A stretch of 64,000 bases of DNA from Effrenium voratum. Its lineage: Eukaryota; Sar; Dinophyceae; Suessiales; Symbiodiniaceae. Below, piece by piece: positions 47,101 to 57,800 of the stretch (positions within the stretch are counted from its first letter, which is position 1; the number at the start of each line of letters is the position of its first letter). The notes beneath the pieces are model-generated. The model had not been told where the DNA came from and searched no databases. It saw only the letters and a list, made by a program, of their open reading frames with translations. The position numbers and the translations under genes are program-made. The stretch covers positions 763,091 to 827,090 of the forward strand of contig CAUJNA010001024.1 of the NCBI GenBank assembly GCA_963377175.1. The letters are read 5' to 3'.

Positions 47101-48049
47101 GGGCTCCATGTTTTTGTTTTTTTTTTTCTCGGAAGCCGGGCATTTTGGAGAAGCCCCGTTTTCTGTGGTCAACACAAGTTGCCAGGTGGGGAATCCCGAA
47201 ACTCTCTGTGTGGGAAGCTCCGCCCCAAAAATAGCGGTCAACACAAGATGTCAGGTCTCATTGGGAAGTCTCCCGAAAGTCGAGAAAAACAAAAAGAAAA
47301 GAAGATTTGTTAGGCGAACGTGAAAGTATCATGTGTTCTGGAAAGCTCAACGGGGCTTCAAATGAGCTCACCCCTGGATGAGCTTGCAGTTGGCCTGAGG
47401 GAGACATCAACGGACAAAGAGTCTCAATTCTTGGGCCTTGGGGAGCCCTTTCGAGCACCATCAACATTAATGGTCACCCAGGGGTCATTTTACAAGGCCC
47501 TTCACTTGTGGGATAATCACCTCTATAAACCCGTCAGCTTTGGTAACCCGAGCCCAACCTTCAGGGAACCGTTTGCAGCTGGTACACCGCACGGCCGATT
47601 TCGTGGGGTCGGGTCCCGGAAACGCCAGGATGGGCGGCTTGGCGAGAAGTGGCAGCGGCAGATTGCCCCTGGGCTCTCAGGCCTGGGAACTGCTGCACCG
47701 AAGCTCGGCTTGGGAAAAGTGGGTTGGCAGGGGTACATCCTGGGCTTCTCCTTGGGGGGGGGGGGAATAGGGGGGGGTGGGGTTGGGAGAACCAAAGGAG
47801 GTCCATGTTTGGGAGTTGCGGGAGAACGTGGTTAGTTTCTGCGAGTAGAGCGGGTCCTCTTGTGATCATGCCAAAGTAGTCATAGGGTGGGGATCCTCCT
47901 CGGTAAGAAGGTAGGGTGGATCAAGGTTCGCCTTTCTGTGACCAAAAGGCACAGTCTGGGAACTGAAACTTGCTTTTGGGCACCCACGCTGTTGATGCGT
48001 TTCGTGCAGAGCCCAACAGGCCTTGGCCCTTCTCTGGTTAGGCAAGCGG

Positions 48050-48198
48050 ATGGGGAAAGTTGCCATCTTTTGCGGCGAAACTCTGCATCTGGATCCAGAC
48101 CCCCGGTGCCAAGGAATCTACCAACGAATGGCGCGGCAGGGCAATGTCTCCACCGCATCACTCATCGAAGAGATCCGCCGGGATGTGCACGTCAGGGG
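48050..48198 (+). CDS. Unassigned exon beside the 41-bp palindrome
   Basis: Encodes GKVAIFCGETLHLDPDPRCQ then GIYQRMARQGNVSTASLIEE and IRRDVHVR. A GTGAGAGG donor follows at 48198-48205. Good protein texture, mixed secondary structure; no family recognised. The palindrome starts about 20 bp after the donor. Confidence 0.5.
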
Positions 48199-48223
48199 TG
48201 AGAGGCTCGTGGATCACTCGGTG

Positions 48224-48306
48224 CAAGGGGAGCATGGGGCAGCCCGTGGAGCGAGGATCTGTTGACAACAGATCCTCGCTCCACGGGCTGCCCCATGCTC
48301 CCCTTG
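48224..48306. repeat. Perfect 41-bp inverted repeat with 1-nt loop
   Basis: Arm 48224-48264 (CAAGGGGAGCATGG...TCTGTTG) is the exact complement of 48266-48306; the single unpaired base is A at 48265. All 41 pairs match when checked base by base. Such perfection implies a very recent event or an artefact. Confidence 0.95.
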
Positions 48307-50579
48307 AACTGTTGTGTTGGTGGCCAAAAAGCTGGCAACAGTGGACTCGGCTTTTTTCGGTGGCCATTTCGTTCTTTGAGGGGATTCTTCCAACCGCTGG
48401 CATGTCTTCAAACCGCTTGTCAAGCGAGCGAAACCTGACGCACCGATGTGAGGAAGTGCCTCCCTTTTTCTTTGCGTGATCATTGCAACTTTCATTGTCG
48501 ACCTCTTTTTTTTCTGGCAAGCGTTGGACTTATAAAAGCCCAAGACAGCGAGAATGGCTGATGGTTGGCAAGCTGGTGATGTCGGTTCACAAGTCCGAGG
48601 TTTTCTTTTGACATGGCGGACCCCCAAAACTTTGAGACGTTTCGAGTTTCGAGGTGTTTATGACATACCTGGTTACAAGTGGAGCTTGCCAGGGATCACC
48701 AACTAAGTCGGAAGGGCCGAAGGCCCAGCAAGGCCCAGCAAGACTGTCAAGCAGTGGCTTGAGAGCTGCTTCCTACTTCTTGTTTTTCAGCAGTGGCTGC
48801 TTTGCAACATTGTTTCAAGAGGTGCCAAGGCTGATTGACCCTTATATCGGAAGAAGCTTAGGTCAGCGACCCCAGCCTGAAATCCAGCGAGCATAGAGCG
48901 GCCCGGGAATTTCCGTTGCGTACCAGTGGTGTGGAGTTCCTTGCCTAGGCCCTCCCGCAAGATCCATGCCCATTGAAATTTACCAATGCAAACATGCGCC
49001 AGTCTGCGGTTCCCTCCGCGCCCTTGGTAGGAATGAGCCGAGGAACCTGCCAACCCAGGGTTGCCCCAAAGCCAAAGTTGGCAAGTTGACCCAAACGGGA
49101 TTTGTTCAGGAGACATGGGGGCTTTTTTTTGAGGGCACGCTTTTGGGGGTTTCAACGGGAAACCAATTGAGAACGCCACAGTTTTAGCGGTTCCTTCAAG
49201 ACACTCACATACTGTGCATGAACGACATCCACTCGCCAGCTGGGATTGATGGTGCGGGCGATTGACTCAGGGACCCTGGAGCCAGGCTTTTGGAGCGACC
49301 AGTGGTGGCTGACGGCTCCATCCAGCTGTCGTTGGATTCGGCGTTGCAACAGCTGCTCCAGCAGGCCGTTTATGGAATCGGATGCATTGGGGCCAGCAGT
49401 TCTTTCGGCTTTCAACCACCGATGGCTTGAAATGCCCGCAGGTGATCAAAACTGGCTCCTAGTAGCACCTCGGAGTTGTTTCCCCAATTCTTAACGCAAA
49501 AAAGGGCTCTTTCTAAACTGAGCAACTGGGCTCAGGGCTCTCTGTGTCGCCCAAATTGGTGGGGTGAACATAACTTTTTTGCTGGGGGGGGGCTGGGGGG
49601 TGGGGTGGGGTGTTTGTTGGTATAAATGCAAGGAACCCCGCTTTCTTGCTTTGGAGCTGTTTCGTTGACCTTTTCAAGCAAGGTTTCAACATGTGGACCT
49701 TTGACATGCTGTGATCTTTGGTCTGGGTCTCAAATCTGCAGCTTCTTTAACTCTGTTTTGAGTAGAGTTGTTGTTTCTTTGGGCGGCGGTTCCCTCTAAA
49801 TCCAAGCAATGCAAAGCAGAATTGCTTTGTTGATAATGACGCGCACAATGAAACAACTGGCCCAAATCTGGCCATAGCTCCGAGGGTATGAGTTTCCGTA
49901 GCGACCTTAGACTCAGCCCAAGGCAGTTCGGCGTTTCGAGCATGTTGTATCCCATGCTTGACCCATTCAAGGTAGCTCCTTGGGTCAGGTCGTGTTTCCC
50001 CCTAAGTAACTTTTAGGGGTATGTTCCTGAGGCATGCATGGACCAACTTGCTCCTGTTTATGTTGGCCATGGTTGCTGCGGGGCTTCCGCTGGTCAGCCC
50101 AAGTACCCTTTGCCGCGCGTTCGGCTCAGGTGGCACAGGGTCAGAATTTGGAGACTACATGGGACCGATTCTACTGGCTGCTCATCGAGGCAAACCGAAT
50201 CAGCTGCTTGGCTCTTACGAACGTTTGGGGCCTGTTGCATGCGGGTTGGACTCGTCTTTGGCTAGCCCTTGTTGGAACCCTGGCAAAAGTTTCAGGTGAT
50301 TCTTTGGCTTGCCTCCGCCAAGCAACATTGAAGAGCTCTGCGTGGTGCCTATTGTCAAGGAGTACAGCGGCATGAAACCTGAGAGGAAATGTTGCAGTTC
50401 TTGCGTGGATTCTAGCCAATGACGACCGTTGTGCATAAGAACTGGTGGTCTTCTTTCCGGAAGTATCCTGCTCCCAAATCAATGGGCCCCTGATGATTCG
50501 AGGGAAGCAGTACCTGCATGCCCAGATCCCAAAAGCCAAGGCTTCATGCCACGGCCCAATTGACGTTTAGCATCGTATG

Positions 50580-50900
50580 CTGTCTCGAGGCCCAGAGCTG
50601 AACCGACCGAACTCCAACCCGGCGATGCCGACCTCAGGGCCTTCGGTCCCTTCAGGGCCTTCGGGGCCTTTGGGGCCTGTGGTGGCGGGGGCAGGGCCCA
50701 GCGGCTCTGAGTGGTTTTGGTCTGCGGGGATGGCGGCTTTGTCCCACTGCCCGGTGAGCCCGGAGGATGCCCCAGGGGCGGCCATCGAGCCGGGAGCTCA
50801 GAGTTGGGATGGGCGGTTGGGGGCAGGATGCCGCGAATTGTGTCCGAGGGGTGGAGCGGACATGTATGGTACATGGCACACAGCGGGCTTTCTGTTTCAA
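50580..50900 (+). CDS. Possible Gly/Pro-rich exon
   Basis: One plus-strand frame gives PAMPTSGPSVPSGPSGPLGP, while the minus-strand frame reads GPKGPEGPEGTEGPE, collagen-like. GC-rich and low complexity; strand and frame are undecided. I include it because composition differs from the flanks. Confidence 0.3.
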
Positions 50901-51330
50901 ATGCGGCACTTGTGAGCCAATTCCGCCTCGGATTTTGAAAAGCATACAGCTTCGCTGCAAAGCCAAAGCGAGACTCTAAAAATCTAATGTTCGACCTCCT
51001 TTATTAATAGTTCCCTCTATTGTACAAGCTGTTGTTCCATTTCAGGATCTTTTGACTGTTTTAGGGGTCCTCTATTATGGAAAGTATTTTGCTGGAAACA
51101 ACGCTGGAAAAATCTGGGCAAAAAAACGGGCAAACAAATCCTGGCAAACATTGGGAAATCCTGTTCTTGAAGTGGTCCCCAAATCATCAAATTTGAGATA
51201 CCTTCTTTACAAAAAAAATCGGGCAAACTGTCACACAAAGGGGGGGTGCCCACAAGAGGCCCAGATCCTGTTTAATGCGACTGTTTTGGGATCCCCTTTA
51301 GTGTCCAGCGGGGGTTGCTGAAAAAACGGT

Positions 51331-51440
51331 CCTTGGCAATACTAAAGTAGAATTGGCAATACTGAAGTAAGTACTGGCGATCTGAGAGCCAGCCTTGGCA
51401 ATACTAAAGTAGAATTGGCAATACTGAAGCAAGCACTGTC
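51331..51440 (+). repeat. 62-bp tandem duplication
   Basis: CCTTGGCAATACTAAAGTAG then AATTGGCAATACTGAAG starts at 51331 and again at 51393. Within each unit, TTGGCAATACT(A/G)AAGTA occurs twice. Confidence 0.85.
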
Positions 51441-51548
51441 CCTCTCAGACGCCCAGGAGATTTAACTAAAGAGGCTCCGGCTGACTGGTTCCACTGTTCC
51501 AGGAGGGGGGGGGGTTGCATTAAAGAGAGTCCCACAGCACAAGGCAGA

Positions 51549-52460
51549 GATGACAGGTTCCGGTTCCGAGACATGCGTGGGGAAGCCGAGTTCGACCCGC
51601 GCCTCAGGTGGATGGCCAATGAGCTGGAGTTTGATCGCGACCTGCTGTGCCGACTTTTTCAGATGTTTACCTACTGCGCTGCAGGTGGCAGCAAAACACC
51701 CACGCGAGTTGACAAGGACCGCTTTCTGCACACAGTACATGCCAGTCCGAGGCTGCACACGGCCCTCATGAGGTCCCCATTGACGGAGAGCACCGCCAAA
51801 GTGGTCCGGCCAATGAATTGGGGTGACTTTCTTTGGCACTTGTCACTCTTGGACGCTTCAAGCTTGGCATGGTCAGACATCCTGGCCATCGCATGCTGGT
51901 GCCGTCTGCTGAGCTTGGGCTTGGTAGCAGACACCCATGGCACCAAAGTCACCCCAGAGTTCTCTGCTTCCGCGGCACGTGCGCGCTTGGACAGCATTGT
52001 GCACAGGAATGACCGAGGCTCCCATTCCCCTCCGCGTCCCAGCAGCCCATCCCGCCGTGTGCCGTCAACTGAAGTGCCCTTGGGCGCAAATCTGCGTGAA
52101 AGCTCTCCCTTGGCGGCAGTGGACCGCGGCCTCCAGCGGGCCGCAATGCCGCAGCAGCGTGCCAGGCACCCCTGGCTGGAGGATTCCGATGAGGAGCGTC
52201 CCATGTCGCCTGGGCCTTTCGCGGCGCGCCCGGGTCCCCAACCTGCACGACCTCCTCCGCCAGTGCCGCGCCTTGGGAGCCCCAGCCCAGGCCCACCTCC
52301 GGGGCCACCTCCGGGGCCCCCGGGCCCCCCACCGGCCGCGTCCGAGCGCGTGGGGTTCCGCGTGCAGGTGCCCTCGGCAGCCGCTTTGGAGCGGGAGAGG
52401 CTGGAGGCGGAGCTGGCGAAGATCTTGGACTTGCCGGTGCAGTCCGTGCGACTGCAGCAG
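51549..52460 (+). CDS. Unassigned large exon block, helical then Pro-rich
   Basis: A frame of about 300 codons. The first part, DRFRFRDMRGEAEFDPRL then RWMANELEFDRDLLCRLFQM and VDKDRFLHTVHASPRLHTAL, resembles EF-hand-like helices (a VDKDRF segment) without a clear loop. The middle is Ser/Pro/Arg-rich (HSPPRPSSPSRRVPS), then Gly/Pro-rich (PGPPPGPPPGPPGPPP), and the end ERVGFRVQVPSAAALERERL then EAELAKILDLPVQSVRLQQ is a helix-strand tail before a GTGAGG donor at 52461. An intron inside cannot be excluded. It could be the 3' part of the EF-hand gene or a separate gene. Confidence 0.6.
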
Positions 52461-52818
52461 GTGAGGCCTGTAACATAGGCCCAAGTTGATGTCAAAGTCA
52501 TCCAGTAGACACCTGTCATCGAAACGTTTCTTTCATGATGCAGGCATCTCTTTGGGTATTGGTACTTCACGAGCAAATGTTCGAGCGCGCTTGCGGGTCA
52601 CGAAGTGCCAGCAGAAGCGCAGTCCACCAAAGCGTGTGGCAAACTGCGGGGCAGGAAAGAGTTGCGTGCAGGCCCATTCAGATGAGATTGCTGTGACAGG
52701 TCCCGATGATGCATGCTGCCATTGTCCGTTTACATTCTTCAACCTGGCGCTGGCCTTTTTGAGAGATTGTGCCGCAGTCTGTGCACATAAAGTCATAAAG
52801 TGCATGCACATGTTTCAG

Positions 52819-52934
52819 CTGTGAATGGCGAGCTGCGTGCGCCCGGCTCCTATGTTGATGCGCCCCCGCCCGCACAGATCAAGGAATTGATGAAGGGCAG
52901 GGATCGTGGGGCGATTGCACGCCGAAGAGGTTAG
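52819..52934 (+). CDS. Probable terminal exon
   Basis: After TGTTTCAG the frame encodes VNGELRAPGSYVDAPPPAQ then IKELMKGRDRGAIARRRG and ends at TAG 52932-52934. It follows the preceding block in style (Pro/Ala, basic). The phase with the 52460 donor was not resolved. Confidence 0.45.
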
Positions 52935-54857
52935 TCGGGCTGGGGCCTTAGATGCCATGTGAGCTCGAGCCTGCGGCTCCGTCCCGACGGGCACGTCCAC
53001 TTTGCCAAGATGTGCTCACTCCACTGTTGCTTTAGCCCACGAATCTTCCTGACAGTCGTCACGCCTGGCTTGGAGCAACAGTCATACCTCCTAAACTGGC
53101 GTGAGGTGTCATTGTTTGTTTGGAAGAGAGGTTTTCCGTTTGCCAGGATTCCATGTTATTTTGCTCCTTCTTTCTGAGCCACATTCATTTGAGGGCATGT
53201 TTTGAGGGTGGCCGTAGCACGAGTGACTTTGCGGGGCTTGAACTTTGCACCGTCGGCACAGCCACTTCTCAGGCCGCAGCCAAAAGCGCACTTGGCCCAG
53301 CCAGGCATGGCAGATGGTCGCACTTGTCATTTTGTCCCAAGGGGGTTGGGTACACTTCACCAGCGGCTTGATAGAAGGGCTCTACCGATTTGGTCGTTTG
53401 GTGCTTCGTTTGCGGCATTGATGGCTTGCCCAACCTATATGGCAGGCGCATGGTGCTCTCGGGCTGCGGGCTGCAGCCGCTCACAGGCGGGACCTGTGCA
53501 GAGCCCAGCGAGGTTGCGAGGCAAGTTGCAATCGGTGATGGTTTCAATGATGCTGTTCTTTGCTTTTGTGGGAAGCGGGAAAACATAACATTGAGTTTTC
53601 CAAGCTTGCCACAAGAGGCGAGCATCACACCTCCTCATCGCGTGGAGAAATCAAGCGACCGACATGGCATTTGAACAGGAAAGCAAGGGCATCATAACTT
53701 GCCGGCCGAGCGTTGGAGTTGTGAGACATGACCGGACCTGGCATTTGTGGGAAGCTTGCTTGTTGCGCATGTGTTCAGTCGATCCCCTGCTTCATGCGCA
53801 TAGGCCATGGGCTGCCCACTGGGAACTGCATGTTGCTTTACTGCCTTCGCAGCCAGGGAAGCAGCTGCGCGCGCTCTTCTTCTGCTGGCTCTCTCTCCAT
53901 GGCCACGTGTTAGGCCCCGAACTTAGCGGTGAGCATGTGTTGAGCTAGAAGCCCCCTCCGCCTGGACCCGACAGCCGAACATTTGAAAGGCTGTGCCAAA
54001 ACCAGTCCGGGGAAATACTCAGTTTAGCCACGTTCGAATCCTGAGCAAGCGAAGCCTAGTAGGAGACCCCCACCACAAGAAATAGGAGCGCTTTGGCTTA
54101 TTTTCATTGGACATGGCTTTCGGTAAACCTCTCCATTAGCAGGTGGGTGCTGATGCTCCCAGTCGTCCAGTGGCACCCGGTTGCCCCCCCCCCCATTTTG
54201 GCGGCTTCCCCACTAAAAGTGGTCAACTCCAAAAAGGCGTCCCTTTCCCGATTGGCTGATTCATCCGGTGACCAGGTGCAGCATCAAATGAGCCTCACGC
54301 GCAACCAAGGCGTCCCTTTTTTCCCCGGGCCACCGGGTGCCTCGAGAAAGGCCGTCCAGACGGTCGCCTGAGGCTCGCCAGTTCTGCAAAAAGGCCTTGG
54401 TGAAGGCGACAGAGGCCTGGGCAAGGCCTTCCAAGGACACAAGCTGCGACCACCTAACGTGAAAGCCCATAGCTTGATTGCTAGATTGGATCTTTAGACT
54501 TTAACTTTTAGGGAAATCATGGGGTTTTCCACTAAACCCACAAAGACTTAAACTTTTTGCAGAGGGGATATTGAATATATACACGTACACGCGTACATTC
54601 ACGTATGCACGGACAACAAGGACAACAAGTGTATAACATGCATGAATGCATACGTATGCTGTGTATGCGTTTCAACGCAAGAAAAATAACACACCTGACA
54701 TGAACCCCCACCACCAACTAACATGGAAGTGCGTAAAGCATCGCAAAGCCCCTTTCCAAGAGGAAAGTAGTCTTATTGTAGGAGTCTATCTTGGTTCTGT
54801 TGACGTCGCCTATGTGCGGTTATTGGCAGCTAGGAGAGCGCATGCGAGCGAGCAAAC

Positions 54858-54890
<33 letters not shown>

Positions 54891-57800
54891 TGCATGAATG
54901 AGTGCGAGGGAGTCTTGCCGTTCTTGTTTGCAGACGGCCGTTGCAGGTGGGTTTGGAGCTCACGAGAATGCAGTTTTTGCTGCGCCGCTGCGCTCTTAGT
55001 TGTCCATCATTCTGCTGGCCTGCCCACCCCTTGGAGAGTGCCACTTCGACATGGATCCGCCCAAGTGGTACATCATAAGGAATTAGCTCCTGACAGCGAC
55101 GGTTCTCCCATGCACATGACCTTGTCAGCATGCGGGCCTTTTGGGCAGCCACATTGTTTTGTTCAATCTGCTTGAAGTCCGCTCGGCTCACTCTTCAGCG
55201 CTTCAAAACGACTGACCGAACAGCATGCCTTTTTGTTGCCTGATCGGCGACCTTTCGGCGAGACGTCGCTTAAGGAGCCGAGCACCTTCTGATCGGCACC
55301 TCGCCGCTCAAAGATATTGGGAGGCCAGGTCCGAACTAACCTTTGAATCGGACTTCCGGTTGCCAGAACGTTTTTGCAGCACGCACCTAGTGGATCATGG
55401 TATTCCCAATTCTCTTTGGAGTCTTGTGGTGGATGGTTTTCGCCAGTTTTGGGTCTTGAGTTTCTGCGATATGACTTCAGCTCCCTGGTGATGTTTTGGC
55501 TTCACGCATCCCCCAGCTCCCCTCCCTTGCCGAGGTGCAGACTCGTAGTGACACGTACTGTTGAAAACACCTGTTGACCCTTCCAGTCATTATTTTGGGG
55601 GGCTGGTTGGAAGACAACTTCCCGCTCGGTAGGAACTTGCTAATGACAGCTAGGTTTGTCTAATTCCAATCCGGGGTCAACATGAGGAATCATTTGGGAT
55701 TTGGGTCTCCCTCTGTTGCGTGTGGAATTCCATGGCACTGAGCGCCAATGGCCAAGGGCACCTGGAAACCAACGTGACCTTAACGGACCCAATTCACGAG
55801 CTGCACGATAGGCATATGGCTGTGGGTCAAAACCAATGGTACCATTTTGCACCACTCATTTTAGTCTATTTTAGTGGAAATTGGGATGTTCACTGGGGGT
55901 ATGGTTTTTTGACCCATGGCCATATGACGGGGGCAGGCCCGTAGCTTATCCCATGGAAGTGGGACGGAGGGCTGGAAGTTGGCTTGCGACTGGTGCAGGC
56001 GAAGGACCTAGAAGAGGCTGCGTACCGCAAGCTCCAGGCATGGTCGTCAAACATCGGCAGAATCCAGGCATCTTAGGAGTCTCAAGATATGGTTGGGTTA
56101 ATCCCTGGTGGCTTTTTCCATGTTGAAGCACCAATTGCTGAAACGACGTCCCTGCTTCTTCCCTGTTTGAGCTACTTGTTGCCAATCCAGTTGGCAATGC
56201 TGTTGGTAGCAAAGCAGCAGACGACCAGCGTTCGCAAGACCTCCTCACTTTGCCAAGTGAATGCCTCGATTCGGTGTTAGCAGGCAGCAGGGTCATTTCA
56301 CAAGGGAAAGATCCCCCATAGATCTCCCCAATACTTAAGCCCAATAAAGAGAGACACTGGGGCCCGCTGCCCCCTTTCTAAGAACACCTTCTGAAAAGCC
56401 GTTGCGAGCCTTTCCTGGGGGCTGGGGCCTATGTTTTCCCATTCCTGCGTTTCCCATTCCTGCGCCCATCTGCGCCCAAGCCACAGGAAGAGGGGCGGCA
56501 GCTGCAGCAGTTGGAGCAGCAGCCCCATGGGCGCAACCCCAGGGAGGGGTGAAGCCAAGTGGAGCAGGAGGTGAAGCCAGGCCACAAATGCACTGAGCTG
56601 GAGTTTGTCTGTTCAACGACTTTGGTCTGAGCAGTTTAGGCTTCGGATCGCAAAGACGACTTCCGGCCCAGTCATCTGAGTCTTGCATGTGTGCTTGCAA
56701 GTTCCTGCGAGTGCCTGACCCATTGCAGAGGAAGTTCATCTTGGTGAGGTTTCTGCTTGGGACATTTTGCGGGTTTCCATCATGTTGCCAAACAGGTGCG
56801 CATGAGCATGCTGGGCTAGTTCTAACTTTTAGGTGCCTGAGCTGTATGCTGGGCAGGTCAGAGAAGGAGGGGCCACTGCAAGCTGAGGCCTCCATATCCT
56901 TTCTTCACCACGCCTCCGTATGTCAACATAGTTGCTCCGAACTCAGCATCGGCCCGGCGTCTTTGTGTTCTTCGGGGCGCATTAGGGCGCTGGAAGGCAA
57001 CAGGCAAATTCCAAGGGTGCCCAGTTTGTTGGTCGATCCGGAGTTGAAGTCAATTTCCGAAAAGGTTGGGAGGTTATGGGCCAGCTGGCTCATCAGTCGT
57101 TCCCGAGCAGAGCGCCACAGCGAGCAGCTCAGGTCTTCGATTCCCACGACTCGAACTGCGACGTCAACTTTGAGCTCGGGGCCCAGTACATCTCGTGGGT
57201 AGCCCTTGAAAGCAACCTGAAAAGGGCACCACCAAAAGCGCAACAAACCCATGATGCTGGTGGTTTTGCAAGTGCATTCTTATTGGCCAGGGGCCGAGTG
57301 ACTGAATCAGCTAATTTGACCTGCCCGCCTGCACAGATCATGTCCCTGCTTTAGCCACCACTTTGAAGCGACAGTCGTGTTTGGGTTGCCTCAGGGTCCT
57401 GTGCAAACGCCAGAAATGAGCTATATGCCCCAACTCAAAATCAAGGCACGGCTTGTTAAATGAATATGAATCGTTCTTTGCCGACGGCAATAGGGCATTC
57501 GAACGTTCTGGCACGCAGGGATTGGCTATGGAGCTTTCGTTGGGCTTTCGAAATATACAATCGCCTCACATGCCGCCCCATGCAAGGGGACAACTTGTTG
57601 ATGGTTTCTATAGGCCGCACAATCGCATGACCCCTCAGATTTCCCCCGGCTCCCACCGAAAGAAAGGTGCACATTGCGTAGCAGGATTCGGGAGTTCAAT
57701 ATCACGTTCAAATCTCTCCTGAACGGAATTCTCGCATCTTGAAAAAAGCATATTCGGTGTTGCCTGTTTACCCGGGGGCACATGCTGTCCTGGAAGTGGG

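Noticed and set aside
47523..47869. Minus-strand Pro-rich frame near 47.5-47.9 kb
   Set aside because: It depends on a G/C homopolymer run (47752-47777), and no splice signals or domain support it.
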